Shown here piece by piece: positions 13,028 to 23,893 of a stretch of 64,000 nucleotides of DNA. Source of the stretch: Batillaria attramentaria. Its lineage: Eukaryota; Mollusca; Gastropoda; Batillariidae. The translations under genes were made by a program, and so were the position numbers. The stretch is from positions 2,691,001-2,755,000 of the forward strand of contig JACVVK020000017.1 in assembly GCA_018292915.2 (NCBI GenBank), read 5' to 3'. The stretch's first letter is position 1, and each line of letters opens with the position of its first letter. The notes under the pieces are model-generated. The model did not search any database. It was not told the origin of the DNA and saw only the letters and a list, made by a program, of their open reading frames with translations.

Positions 13028-14708
13028 GTCAGAGCAAAATTGGCAAGTAGCAAACTATTTGTTCCGTTTTATTGTTCCATTTTGTCGATACCACAAGCTG
13101 TCTGAACAAAATGCAGTTTCATTTATGTGGTGCAGATTTATGCAGGTTTTATGTGGTGATAAATCAAACCATGCATGACACTTTGAATGATGCTGGTGAA
13201 ACTGTTTCATATATTCACTCTGCAGAGCAACTGCACGTTCATATTTTAGTTAGTAGAAATCCTTTTTCAAGAAAGATTAATCAAAACAGTACACATGACA
13301 TGATTTGGCAATTTTGTTTTGACTACGAGCTGTGTATGATAAGCCTCTGTAAATGTTTTTGAGTGCCTGGTTTTAGTTGTCAGAAAATGTGACAAGATTG
13401 AAAATGCGCATATGTGTACAACATTTTTGTTTGGTTTTAGATTATTTTAACCATGGCTGAGACCTTTGGGCCAGCTAGTTTTAATTTTAACGGTAAAAGA
13501 TTAAAAAAGAAAAGAAGAAATCAGTAAACGTCTGTTTTCTGCAGGGAGTCACTCATAGATTTTAACTTTACTGAACACGTCGTTTACTGACTTGTACATT
13601 GAAACAAACAAACATAAAGCATTGTTTTGTTACATTGCTGTGTGCATCAGATGGTGTGAATGATGGTACACGTATGTGAATGAGTGTTAAAGATATACAT
13701 GCATGCTACATGAAAACTCGCTTTGCTGGTTTTGTGTACTATAATTAATTTTATTGATTAATCAACCAGCGGAATATTAAATCCTGAATTGAGTTTGATG
13801 TGTCGTTGTTTCTGTTTGATCGGGTATTTTCTTTTGTTGGTTTTTTTTTCCCGGTTTTTTGTGGGGTTTGTTGTTGTTGTTTGTTTGTTTTGGGGGGTGT
13901 TGTTGTTGTTGGTTTTTATTTCATTCTTCGACTGTTTGACTGTGCGGTTGTGCTGTCTGAGTGAACCCACAGCTTCGTGTTTGCGCCTTTAGCCAGGGAG
14001 TGTAGGCATGCCTTTTAGGATTATTAATAGTATTGGTTTGTTGTCCCTTGTACAGGGACTTTAAAGATCGAAGCACACAAGTTTGCATTTGATACTAGAA
14101 AGATCGCCTATGCAGCTTGGCCAAATATTAAAATAGTACAGAGTAATCCCTTCTCAAAGAGAGAAACAACTCAGTGTGAATTCCGCCAATCGCTGTGCGA
14201 AACTGACTGGCGTATAATTCACCTGAATTGTTATGTAACAGTATCGCATATCGGCAAGGGAGACTATCGGCTGACCAGACGACATTTTGAAATGTCAACC
14301 AATTACACAAAACGAGTTGACAAAGAATATGTATGAGCTAGTCGTGGCTCGCCGTCACAATAAATACTGATGAAAACGTTTGAACTTCACAATACAAGTT
14401 TGCAACAACGATACACCCACATAGTAATCCCTCACGCAGCACACTTTAAGAATAAATGAACTCTAAATAGACGACAGACATGTAAAACACAATGCGAGTC
14501 TTGTCACTAACTTGCATAATTTATGAAAGAAGGGAATACCGCTTATTTGTTGATTCCAGTCGGCACTGGCGATGATTTGGGGTTCTGGGCTGGAACTGCC
14601 CCCCCCCCCAAAAAAAAAAAAAAAAAAAAAAGAAAAAAAAAAGCGTCATGTGAAAAAAGGGTAAGCAGACGAAAAAAAAAAAAGGTTTGATGTGACATCT
14701 TATCACAA
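10801..14708. other. Intergenic region, no gene seen
   Basis: No open frame here looks like a protein. Notable only for T/G homopolymer tracts near 11018-11045, a GT/GA tract at 12979-13027, a T/G-rich stretch at 13800-13920 and a C-then-A run near 14600. It separates the convergent Hook and TRIM genes. Confidence 0.6.
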
Positions 14709-15680
14709 TCAGTTACGTGGCTTCACAGTCAGGACATGCCCAAACCTGCACCCCACCCACAGTCGGCCCGTGTCGTCCGCTGTTAGTGCAGACGGCTTGA
14801 CAATCCACGGGCTGCCGGCTCCCAGGTGACCCAGAAACGTGCAGCCGCCAAGCGATACCTCCAGCACGTGCAGCGAGTCGCCCTGCCAGTCGGCAACCAC
14901 CAGCCACTCCCGACCTCCCAGCTCGAAGAAGCAGACGTCACGTGGAGTAAAAACGCGGGAGTCTTGCCTGCCGGGCAGAGAGGATCAAATGAGGTAAGTC
15001 AGAGAGGGCAATTAATTGAGGCAGGTCAGAGAGGGCAATTCAAATGAGGCAGGTTAGAGAGGGCAGTTCAGATGAGGCACGTCAGAGAGGGTTATTCAAA
15101 TGAGGCAGGTCAGAGAGGGCCATTCAAATGAGGCCGGTCATAGAGAGCAAGAGGCAGATCAGAGAGGGCAATTCGAATGAGGCAGGTTGGGGGAAGGACC
15201 GGTGTAATTATTCAAATGAATCAAATTTCCCTTGTTTTCCTTGATTTTGTTCAAAATTTTTGAAAGTGCATATGACCTTAAATTTTGGGAACACCTGAAA
15301 ACACCAAAGGCATGACGATATTATTTGGTGTGGTGTAAAATGGCAGTCTTGACTTGAAGGATGACCTATTCATATTCATATTCGTTCATGTGCAGGACAT
15401 GAATACCAGAGTACAGTTATTTCAGTATGTCGGGTTTGCCAGGACGTCGATGATGATGATGATGATCGGGTTTGCCAGGACGTCGTATTAGTAGACGAGC
15501 TGATGATGATGATGATGATGATCGGGTTTGCCAGGACGTCGTATTAGTAGACGAGCTTTCGATGCTTGACGACGATGATGACGACGACGACGATTATGAC
15601 GACGACGACGACGACGATGATGATGATGATAATGATCGGGTTTGCCAGGACGTCGCATTAGTAGACGAGCTTTCGATACT

Positions 15681-15714
<34 letters not shown>

Positions 15715-17307
15715 CGGGTTTGCCAGGACGTCGCATTAGTGGACGAGCTTTCGATACTTGATGATGATGATGATGATGATGATCGGGTTTGCCAGGACGT
15801 CGCATTAGTAGACAAGCTTTCGATGCATTATTATTATTATTATTATTTATGTTGTTGTTTTGCATGTACCTATAGCTAGCAGGCATGTCTGACTTCTGGA
15901 AACTATCGTCTGATTTAATGGAAAATTGTTTTTTTTTTGGGTTTTTTTTTTGTACTCCATGGCATTTGTAAAAGCTACAACGTAAAACGTAAAGGGCTTG
16001 TGAGACCTGTAGACGGTGAAGGGATCTATGTAGGTCGTGAAGGGAGCCCGCTCGTTCAGATGGAACAGCAGCACGTGGTTCTCGCCCTCTTCCAGCACGG
16101 CGATAAAACGACCGTCTGCTGTGGCGTCCATAGCGACCGGCTGCTTGGCCCGGATGCAGGTCAGCTTCGTGGCTTTGGTTCTGGGGCAGGAGTCCGGGTC
16201 TGTGACGGTGACGATCCTCAGGTCGCACTCTCCTCTCTCGTCCACACCGATGAAGAACCTGGTATCACAAAGTGGTTGGGGTCATAGGTACGTGGCCTTT
16301 CATAAAACTCCCTTACTGTTACATACACGTAGAACACTGTGATGGCCTACGATGATTGTATTGTGCTCAGGACTGTGATTGTATGAACTGCTTTTTGTGA
16401 AAGATTCTTTGAACTTGAATGTTATTATTGCAATTGAGGGGAGGGGTGGGGTGGGGGTGGGGAGGGGGGGGGGGGCAGACAGAGGATAAGTGCAGGCTAT
16501 TATATGACCTGTGATATTTGTTAAGTTCTTGCACATGCCAAACCAGTTTTATGTTGTTTTTAGTGAATCACAATTCTAATTTTTCATTCGAGCTTTGAGT
16601 CCAAAGAGGAATTTCCATTTTACACATGTTATTTTTGAATTTGAATTTGAATGTGTGGTTTACTGAAATGTAGAAACGTATGTCGAAGAATGCCGAGATG
16701 CATGTCTGTAGTGTGAGAGCAAATGCTTGATAGGTTAGGAAAAAGGCTGACGCAATATGTTTTCGTTGTAGAGTGTACAGGTTGTGCTTAGTGTCCGAGC
16801 GAACGTGACGTGCGAGTGACAGTGCTGGAATGTGGATGAATGATGGGCCTCAGTCCCTATAGGCTGGGACAGGTTTTAGCCCAACACCTCCCTGCCCGCT
16901 ATATGATAAGACTTGTTAAAAGAACGAGCCACCCGTAGAAGCCACTTCGAGCCACTATTACGGAAGGCGTGGGCCTTCCCATCTAGGCCTGAGGCCGCTG
17001 CAGATCGCATAATAGCGGTTTGAAGTGGCTTCTAGTCATCTGAAGATTTCTAGTAAACGCGATTTTACATGGGATTTTACGGGAAATCCTGGAGACGTTT
17101 GGCTGTAAAGAGTTTGTACCGCGTTAAAACGTGATTCCACTCGTCGAAAGGGGAAGCTGGGATAGCCGAATGGTAGAGCGTTGGGCTGTCAATGCTCGGG
17201 TCGTGAGTTCGCATCCCAGCTGAGGGCCAAATATTTGTGCTGGCCTTTTTGTCGTTGCCCTGTCTTTGATATCACCCTTACATGGTGGAAAAGGACGTTA
17301 AACTCAC

Positions 17308-17382
<75 letters not shown>

Positions 17383-18323
17383 GTCGAAAGTCTTCAATGT
17401 GTTGTACACGTACCTCGCTTGGAACTTGGAGTAGACGCGGTAGAGCAGCTCCGCGCCGGCGTAGTTCCACTCGGTGGTTTCCTCAGGAGTCATGGACTTC
17501 GTCTTGAAGCTTCTACCCTCCACGATGACCATGCTGTTCGAAATGCGGGTGATGCCCACGCGTCCAGTGACGGTCTCCCGCCTCTCTATGGCACCGTGGT
17601 TGGTGTGCAGGCCAACCCAACCCTCCGCTTCGTCGCCTGTGACCGTGTACCCATGGGCCACCCACACCCGCCCGTCCTCTCTCGGGCAGATGGCGTGCAC
17701 GTCCTCGTGCTCGTCCTCGAAGCACCGGAACTCGCGCTGGACGACCACTTCCGGTAATTCTGCCGCTTGGATTTGCTGGTCCGTCACCACGCGACCGACG
17801 AACAGCTTCAAGGTATCCGCGAGGGGGCAGTTGTCGTCGCATACCAGCAAGGGTCGAAAAACGTGCAACTGGAGGTCAGAGATCAGCTGCTCTAAGCTTT
17901 CAGGACTTCCCGGGCCCGACCTCAGCGTGTCTCGGGCCTTCATCACCTTTCGGTAGCTCCCACCCTCAAAAGCACTCTTCACTTTTCCCTGTAGCTTCGT
18001 CACTATCTTCAACCGCTCCTGGATGAGAGAATCGTTCTCGTCAAACTCGCTCTCGATGTCCAGTGTGACGAGGTCCAGAGACGCCATGGCGTCGACGAAC
18101 GTCTCCTCGGCCATCTGTATCGCTCTTCTCTTTCGGTCGCTCAGGATGATCTCCAAGGCCCGTCTCTTTTCAGTGACAGCGTCCCGGTCGGCGCTCACCT
18201 TCAACAAGTACGTGTTTAATTCCAGCACCATCAGGAACAATGTGAAATAAAACGCACACGCTAAGAGACAGAGCTTTTGGTACACCCTACCGGCTCTCTT
18301 CGTATGAAGATGTAATCCATAGG

Positions 18324-18386
<63 letters not shown>

Positions 18387-18590
18387 GCGCGCTCGCGGGG
18401 AGGGGAGTGATGGGGAGAGAGAATGCTGCTTTATTGAGCAAACGTAGAAGTTACCAAAATGAAACAAACCAAAAAAAACCCCAAAAACTTGCATTAGGAC
18501 ACTAAGCTTTGAGCTAAACATTACATTATAAACACTACATCATATCTATACGGATTACAAAAAGCAGGAAAAAACAACAACAACAACAAC

Positions 18591-18656
<66 letters not shown>

Positions 18657-19186
18657 ACAGAGGAAGACAGGCAGACAGACACAGATAGCCAGCCTTATTC
18701 TACACATGCCTTGCCCATGACGGAGTCCAACGCCCGCTTGCAGTCCACCAGACGCACCATTCCGTCCTGGAGCTCATTTTTCGTCCAGTTGATGGCGTCC
18801 TCAAGGTCTTCAACGTGGTGGTCGCGATGCTCGGTAATCCTACATTCAGAACACACAGCCGCGTCGCACTGGGCGCACACGAACAGCGCTATCTCCGTTT
18901 TGTGCGTGGCGCATTTCTCAGGCTTCTTCTCATTATTCTTCTCCAGTCGCTCCAACTCATCCGCTATGAAGACGTTGGAGGGAAAATCGGCCACGCCGCC
19001 CTCTGGTATGGCGGCCCGCGTTTTGCAGGTCGGGCATTTCAGCTTCCGAGAATCTGATTGGAGAGCTACTGTTTGAAGACACCGTTGACAGAAGATGTGC
19101 ATGCAAGGTAGGACTTTCGGGGCCCGGTAAAACTGAAGGCAGACGGGGCATGTCAGAGTTTCGTGGGTAGGAGTCGCCACAGCCAT
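14709..19186 (-). CDS. TRIM-type RING/B-box protein with C-terminal propeller-like region
   Basis: Probable RING E3 ubiquitin ligase, complete, 590 residues. Exons in transcription order: 19186-18710, 18198-17414, 16258-16007, 14967-14709; frame holds throughout. Exon 1 starts at the only suitable Met. It encodes a C3HC4 RING (C13, C16, C28, H30, C33, C36, C51, C54) and a B-box 2 (C92, H95, C104, C107, C112, C115, H120, H123/124). Exon 2 opens with a heptad-rich coiled coil (about 160-240). The rest carries blocks such as GRVWVAHGYTV, ISNSMVIVEG, ATADGRFIAVLEEG, REWLVVADWQGDSLHVLEV and DDTGRLWVGCRFG, typical of NHL/beta-propeller repeats and similar to the TRIM2/3/45/56/71 layout. The exon 1 donor appears to be GC (AAG before GCATGT), the least certain junction. 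The exact TRIM subfamily is not assigned. Confidence 0.88.
15000..15190. repeat. Minisatellite, about 26-27 bp unit, in TRIM intron 3
   Basis: Seven or so imperfect copies of a unit with AATTCAAATGAGGCAGGTCA and GAGAGGGC. It lies directly upstream, on the coding strand, of the last TRIM exon. Confidence 0.85.
15430..15850. repeat. Compound minisatellite with (GAT)n cores in TRIM intron 3
   Basis: About six copies of a segment containing CGGGTTTGCCAGGACGTCG and ATTAGTAGACGAGC, separated by variable (GAT)n or (GAC)n runs, ending in (ATT)n. It is open in several frames (Asp-rich forward, His/Ser-rich reverse), but this follows from the repeat and is not a gene. Confidence 0.9.
16896..17070. mobile_element. 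Foldback/MITE-like element, copy 1, in TRIM intron 2
   Basis: Shares a block with 21810-22000, starting CACTATATGATAAGACTTG and ending near ATTTCTAGTAAA. Internal arms are complementary: AGCCACTTCGAGCCACTATT near the left and AATAGCGGTTTGAAGTGGCT near the right. Inverted arms and two dispersed copies suggest a small non-autonomous element. Confidence 0.7.
17151..17312 (+). mobile_element. SINE family A (tRNA-derived), full copy
   Basis: The tRNA-like head has A-box TAGCCGAATGG and B-box GTGAGTTCGCATCCC. The body has CAAATATTTGTGCTGGCC, TCTTTGATATCACCC and the end AAGGACGTTAAAC. It runs into a (AC)n array. The same sequence recurs at about nine places in the window in both orientations. Confidence 0.85.
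17313..17380. repeat. (AC)n microsatellite
   Basis: Array grown from the 3' end of the adjacent SINE, in TRIM intron 2. Confidence 0.9.
18324..18385. repeat. (AC)n microsatellite
   Basis: Dinucleotide array in TRIM intron 1. Confidence 0.9.
18592..18653. repeat. (AC)n microsatellite
   Basis: Second array in TRIM intron 1, just after a short (AAC)n run. Confidence 0.9.
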
Positions 19187-19338
19187 TTGAATTTCAAGGT
19201 CTAATATTTAAGATTTCTTATGCTTACAGATCGTTCTGAGTTGTTTCAAGGGTGTCTAACAGCACAGCACTTACACACCTGGACAATGACAGCATCACAG
19301 CACTTAGACACCTGCACAGTGACAGATTGTTAAAGGCT

Positions 19339-19870
19339 GACACTGAGCCAAGAGAAGGGTACACAATGACGCAGGGAACACAAGGATTGAGCGACAAGCT
19401 TGTCTGCACTGTCACCAGCTAAGTAGGAGATTCTCAGTGTTCACAGCATTGTATCGCATGAATTGATTTACAGGGCCCGTATGTAAAAGTCGAGGTTAAT
19501 TTAACCCACGGCTACGGGCCTAACCCAGACTAGGACAAAAGAAACCCAAAAGCAAAATGAAATACAAAAGGAAGCGAAGAGAGGAAGAAAAAGATCCTTG
19601 TATAACAGCTTAGGCACCTTGCTGGAATGGGCCCGCTTCTTGATTAACCCCCCCCCCCCCCCAAAAAAAAAAAAAAAAAAATTAACCCTAGAGCTAGTTT
19701 AGTCGAGATTAGACTCTAACCCGGGGCTAAAATAAAAGCCCTAACCTCGACTATTACATACGGGCCCTGATCATTAAGATAGAGTATTTCGAGGGTACAC
19801 GCGCACTCAGAAGCGAAACTTTTCCAGAACATAAGTTGGCTTCTTTGAAGCCTAGTAACCATGGAAATGG
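19339..19870. repeat. Dispersed repeat, copy 1, split by a MITE
   Basis: The left part (CACTGAGCCAAGAGAAG) and right part (AAGATAGAGTATTTCGAG, then CATAAGTTGGCTT) match a continuous stretch at 25266-25495. The MITE at 19471-19769 sits between them, so 25.3 kb approximates the empty site. Confidence 0.7.
19471..19769. mobile_element. hAT-like MITE, copy 1
   Basis: Terminal inverted repeats read CAGGGCCCGTATGTAA at the left and TTACATACGGGCCCTG at the right, with further inverted similarity inward (TCGAGGTTA / TAACCTCGA). CAGGG ends are typical of hAT-derived elements. I could not see a clean 8 bp target duplication. The C14-A18 tract inside is absent from copy 2. Confidence 0.8.
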
Positions 19871-20286
19871 CGCGATCAAATGCTACGCGCGATTCTGAAT
19901 TCTCCGTTGGCTTCGGTTTTGGTTGCTTGCTTGCGCTAAGCGCAATTCGATTCATCGACACAACATGAGATGAAGCTCACGGCGGCACTAACTTGTCTTG
20001 GTGATGTACACAGTCTCTATCTGCCAATTGTGAAACACTCCGTCACAGGACCTTTGATCCGTCGTTGGTCTTTGGTCATGACTTGGGTTTGTTCTATGTA
20101 GCTTTCAACACATACCGGTTCAGCTTGAAACACTTCAGGACTCGGTCCCTCGAAAAATCACGCGCCGTCTGGTGGCCGGCAGCGCACAGGCCAACTCACG
20201 TTTGAGCTGGCTTTTTCTGAATTGTGAAGAGCAAAGCATAACAGTTATTCCACCGACTGACACCACGGGGAATAACCACGTGACTT

Positions 20287-20401
20287 GAGGGAGTGGGTGG
20301 GTATTTGGGCGTTTAACGTCCTTTTCTACCAAGAGTGGGTGATACCAAAGATGGGGCAACGAGAAAAAGACCAGCACAAATTTTTGGCCCTAGCCGGGAT
20401 T
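20287..20401 (-). mobile_element. SINE family A, 5'-truncated
   Basis: Reverse copy from GTTTAACGTCC to the GGCCCTAGCCGGGATT segment; the tRNA-like head is missing. It is flanked by near-identical CCACGTGACTTGAGG (left) and CCACGTGACATGAAGG (right), read as a target duplication. Confidence 0.8.
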
Positions 20402-20417
20402 CCACGTGACATGAAGG

Positions 20418-20586
20418 TGGATGGTGGATGGGTGGTTTAACGTCCTTTTCCACCACGTACGGGTGATATCAAAGACGGGGCAACGATGAAAAAGCCAGCA
20501 CAAATATTTGGCCCCAGCCGGGATACGAACTCACGACCCGAGCATAAGTCCAACGCTTTACCATTCGGCCACCCCGGCTCCCCCGT
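20418..20586 (-). mobile_element. SINE family A with 12 bp target duplication
   Basis: Full reverse copy ending in the head with CATTCGGCCACCCCGGCTCC. Perfect GTGACATGAAGG lies on both sides (20406-20417 and 20587-20598), as expected for LINE-mobilised retroposition. Confidence 0.9.
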
Positions 20587-20598
20587 GTGACATGAAGG

Positions 20599-21233
20599 AT
20601 TGCGAGGAGTCCATGACTTCCGATGAGAAAGCGTTGAGACACCGTCCATTGAGTGCGAGGCAGTGCGCGTTCCACGCGTTTCCTCGTATGGCCTTGAACA
20701 ATCGGACTTGTCTCGCACTATTTGGACGGGCCACCCTCCTATGTGGCCGTGCTCCTCGTGCTTCACGTCGCGAGGTTACCCTCCGTGAACATGAACTGAA
20801 GCCAACGGCAGGCCTAATTGGTGATTTACACTGACTGGATATGCAAGTGTGGAACACTCCTGAAAAAGATCGTAGAGGACAAATGCTTTGCTATCTGTTT
20901 GTTTTGACTGAAGAGCATAGCAACAAACTGCCCATGACAATGACAAAAAAGCTTTACAATTCTCTTCGTGTTCGATTTTTTTGTTGTTGCCACAGCTCAA
21001 CCTTGTGTGTCAGTGAAATATGAGTATTATATCACCGTCGGTGTTCCAATCCCGCCGGTCGAAGCTTGATGAATTTTACATCAAGTGGTGATATCAAACG
21101 ATAGCGCACCTTTCTGCGTGAGTTAACAAATACAATAGACAGATACTGGTTGGCGCAGGCGATGGGTGATCTATTACGCAATTCAATAACGATCAATACA
21201 AGTGTTATCCCGATCAGCTGTGTTGCCCCTCTC

Positions 21234-21235
<2 letters not shown>
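20599..21235. other. Noncoding, nothing recognised
   Basis: Short frames only; no repeat family or conserved protein recognised. Confidence 0.5.
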
Positions 21236-21277
<42 letters not shown>

Positions 21278-21305
21278 GTATGTGTGTGTGCGCGTGCGTG
21301 CGTGC

Positions 21306-21357
<52 letters not shown>
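21236..21357. repeat. (TG)n with CGTG variants
   Basis: Dinucleotide array interrupted by TGCG units in its middle, next to a SINE A head. Confidence 0.9.
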
Positions 21358-21374
21358 ATACAGTCCGTCCAAAC

Positions 21375-21545
21375 GGGGCGAGCCGGGATATGTGAATGGT
21401 AGACTGAGCGTTGGACTTTCAATGCTTGAGTCGTGAGTTCGAATCCCGGCTTTGTCCAGATATTTGTGCTGGCCTTTTTCTCCTTGCCCCGTCTTTGATA
21501 TCACCCATACGTGATGAAAAAGGACGTTAAACTTCCTAAAATACA
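21375..21545 (+). mobile_element. SINE family A, full copy
   Basis: Head with GAGCCGGGATATGTGAATGG and B-box GTGAGTTCGAATCCCGG; body with ATATTTGTGCTGGCC; end AGGACGTTAAACTTCC, then a C/A-rich tail. Confidence 0.85.
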
Positions 21546-21809
21546 CCCACCCACCCCTCCACCCACCCACCCCGTTCAGGCTGGGTGTGGTCAGAATGGA
21601 CAAGCGAGTGTTTCCAGTGCTACTCCGTCCGCTTCAAAAGTAGCACCGCGGCTAGTACAGAGTGTTTCAAAACACGGTAGCACCGAGTGTTTCCTTTTCA
21701 AATCAGTTGAGTATCACCGAGTGTTTCCAACGGACTACGGTCTACGAAAATCATGGCCTACGTAACGAAGTGTAGAACCATTTTAACTCTGAGTCCGGGA
21801 CCAGCCCTG

Positions 21810-22000
21810 CCCACTATATGATAAGACTTGTTAAAAAGAACAAGCCACTGCACACCAGTAGGGGCCACTTCAAGCCACTATTACGCAAGGCGTGGGCCTT
21901 CCCCGATGGGCCCGAGAACGCTGCAGATTGCGTAATAGTGGCTTGAAGTGGTTCCTAGTGATCCGAAAATTTCTAGTAAAATTGCGATTTTGCATAGGCT
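21810..22000. mobile_element. Foldback/MITE-like element, copy 2
   Basis: Same family as 16896-17070. Arms here are GGCCACTTCAAGCCACTATT and AATAGTGGCTTGAAGTGG. Confidence 0.7.
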
Positions 22001-22050
22001 TTCAAGAGTTAACGAACTACGTGAGAACCATGTGTCTTCAAAAGTAGTGA

Positions 22051-22243
22051 GATTTAGTAGGATTTCGTACGGAGTACTTCGTTGAGCAGCGTAACCCATT
22101 TGCATGTAAATTAGGCACGTTACGGGTACCATTAGCTAATCGCAGCGCGTTAGCAGCTCGCGGCCTCTGTCGTGTGAGCCTAATTTACATGTAAATGGGT
22201 TACGCTGCTCAGCGATGTCATCCTTACGAAGTCCTACTAAATC
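22051..22243. repeat. Large hairpin (inverted repeat)
   Basis: Arms of about 66 bases around a loop of about 61. The inner 34 bases of each arm (22083-22116, 22178-22211; TGAGCAGCGTAACCC against GGGTTACGCTGCTCA) differ at one position, and similarity continues outward (GATTTAGTAGG). Probably a foldback MITE; no second copy seen in the window. Confidence 0.8.
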
Positions 22244-22683
22244 TGCCTAGTATCTGTTTGCAAGCGATGTGTAGTGTAACATACTAAACAAGTCTTGAGA
22301 AAGAAAGGAAAGTCCCAAGTTGACCACCATGACTTATAAATTACGCATTCTCGCTTACTATTGTCGGGAATCTCTGTCATCTGTCTATTTGTGACATGAA
22401 TCAGGATTAGTTAGTCATACGCATGTACTTGGATTTGCTTGTCAGTCTCACCGGTACCCAAAATGTACAGCACTGAAGGAGTATAGTCATTTTTTTCTCA
22501 TACGCATAGACTTCTCCTACACTATTGTATACTGTGAACTTTCGTTGTTTGCGGACCGGCATGAAACACAGTTACGCATATACGTCAGCACAGCGAATGA
22601 CATTCTGTGTCTGCAGAGTCAATCACTACACTCAAACTGACCCTGCGGACATTCGACGCGAAAGGTTACACGTCAGTAATTCC

Positions 22684-22900
22684 GCTAAATATAGTACAGA
22701 ATTTTCGCCCCTTTTTGAATTTGTGTGCGGAAGTAAAAAAAAAAAAAAAAAAAAGGGGGGGGGGCAATCTGGGGCTGTTTGTTGGCTTTGTAAATAAGTT
22801 CCATGCTAGGTTAACAGTGAAAAGGTCACAGTGAAAAATGACTGAGCCTGGCATGTGGACTATTTGTATTCATGCGCGGCTGGCACAAGAGCTAGCAGAC

Positions 22901-22902
<2 letters not shown>
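22684..22902 (+). mobile_element. GGCTACGCG MITE, truncated copy
   Basis: Matches the inner part of the elements at 33511-33937 and 49381-49828 (TAAATATAGTA, then TTTGTTGGCTTTGTAAA, then TATTTGTATTCATGCGCGGC). Both terminal repeats are missing; the right side runs into (TG)n. Confidence 0.75.

Positions 22903-22988
<86 letters not shown>
22903..22988. repeat. (TG)n microsatellite
   Basis: Dinucleotide array directly after the truncated MITE. Confidence 0.9.
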
Positions 22989-22990
<2 letters not shown>

Positions 22991-23363
22991 GCACGGCCAG
23001 TCAGCTGGCGAAGTATCCGGCTTCTCCACTTGCTATGTCATGTACAGTTAGTGAACTCAAGTAGACAGTCAGCTTCACTACGGATGCGAAAGACGGATGC
23101 CACACGGCGCTTCCGCATACATGTATGACCACGAGACTGCTTATCCATCATACTACGCCATTAGTACACTGGATGATGCTGCTTTTGCTGAACTCATTGT
23201 CATTGTCATTGTGATTCAGCCTTAGACCCTTGAGTATAGTTCACAAGGCTGAGGGAGTTCTTCTGTGTGTGTGTTGTTTACCTCGTAAAACACGTGAGTA
23301 ACTGCAGAACATGTCAGTCTGTATGTCTGTCCCTCTTAATGTCTTTGTTCCGCACAAAATCAA

Positions 23364-23368
<5 letters not shown>

Positions 23369-23418
<50 letters not shown>
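23369..23418. repeat. (TC)n microsatellite
   Basis: Pyrimidine dinucleotide array followed by a C run. Confidence 0.9.
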
Positions 23419-23527
23419 CTCCCCCCCCCCCCCACCCCTTAATACTTGATCCTGTATTTGCCTGATGATAATCGGTAATAATAATAATACTGTCGATACT
23501 GTTCTGAGGAGCTCTACGGCGCTTACC

Positions 23528-23659
<132 letters not shown>

Positions 23660-23893
23660 CGGGACTGACCAACTGAACGCGTCCCGAAGGAAATGTCAGT
23701 CTTCAGACGGGAATTGAAGCAGGACCGATCTGGAGAATGACGGATGGAGAATGATTCTTTAATGTTTATGTGTTTCTCTTTGCTTATCAATATTTCCTTT
23801 GCGATATTATTATATTATTAACAGCACGGAGGTTCGTTACCGTAGAAATTTTTTACGACTGTGTTTCAGGCTGTTTTCCAAGACCTCTTCAAC

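Noticed and set aside
15472..16228. Asp-rich forward frame and His/Ser-rich reverse frame
   Set aside because: Product of the (GAT)n minisatellite in a TRIM intron; only its right part overlaps real TRIM exon sequence, in a different frame.
17151..17225. tRNA genes at the SINE heads (also 21375, 46389, 50577, 54708)
   Set aside because: A- and B-box-like sequences are present, but each continues into a shared SINE body with target duplications, and no good cloverleaf is apparent.
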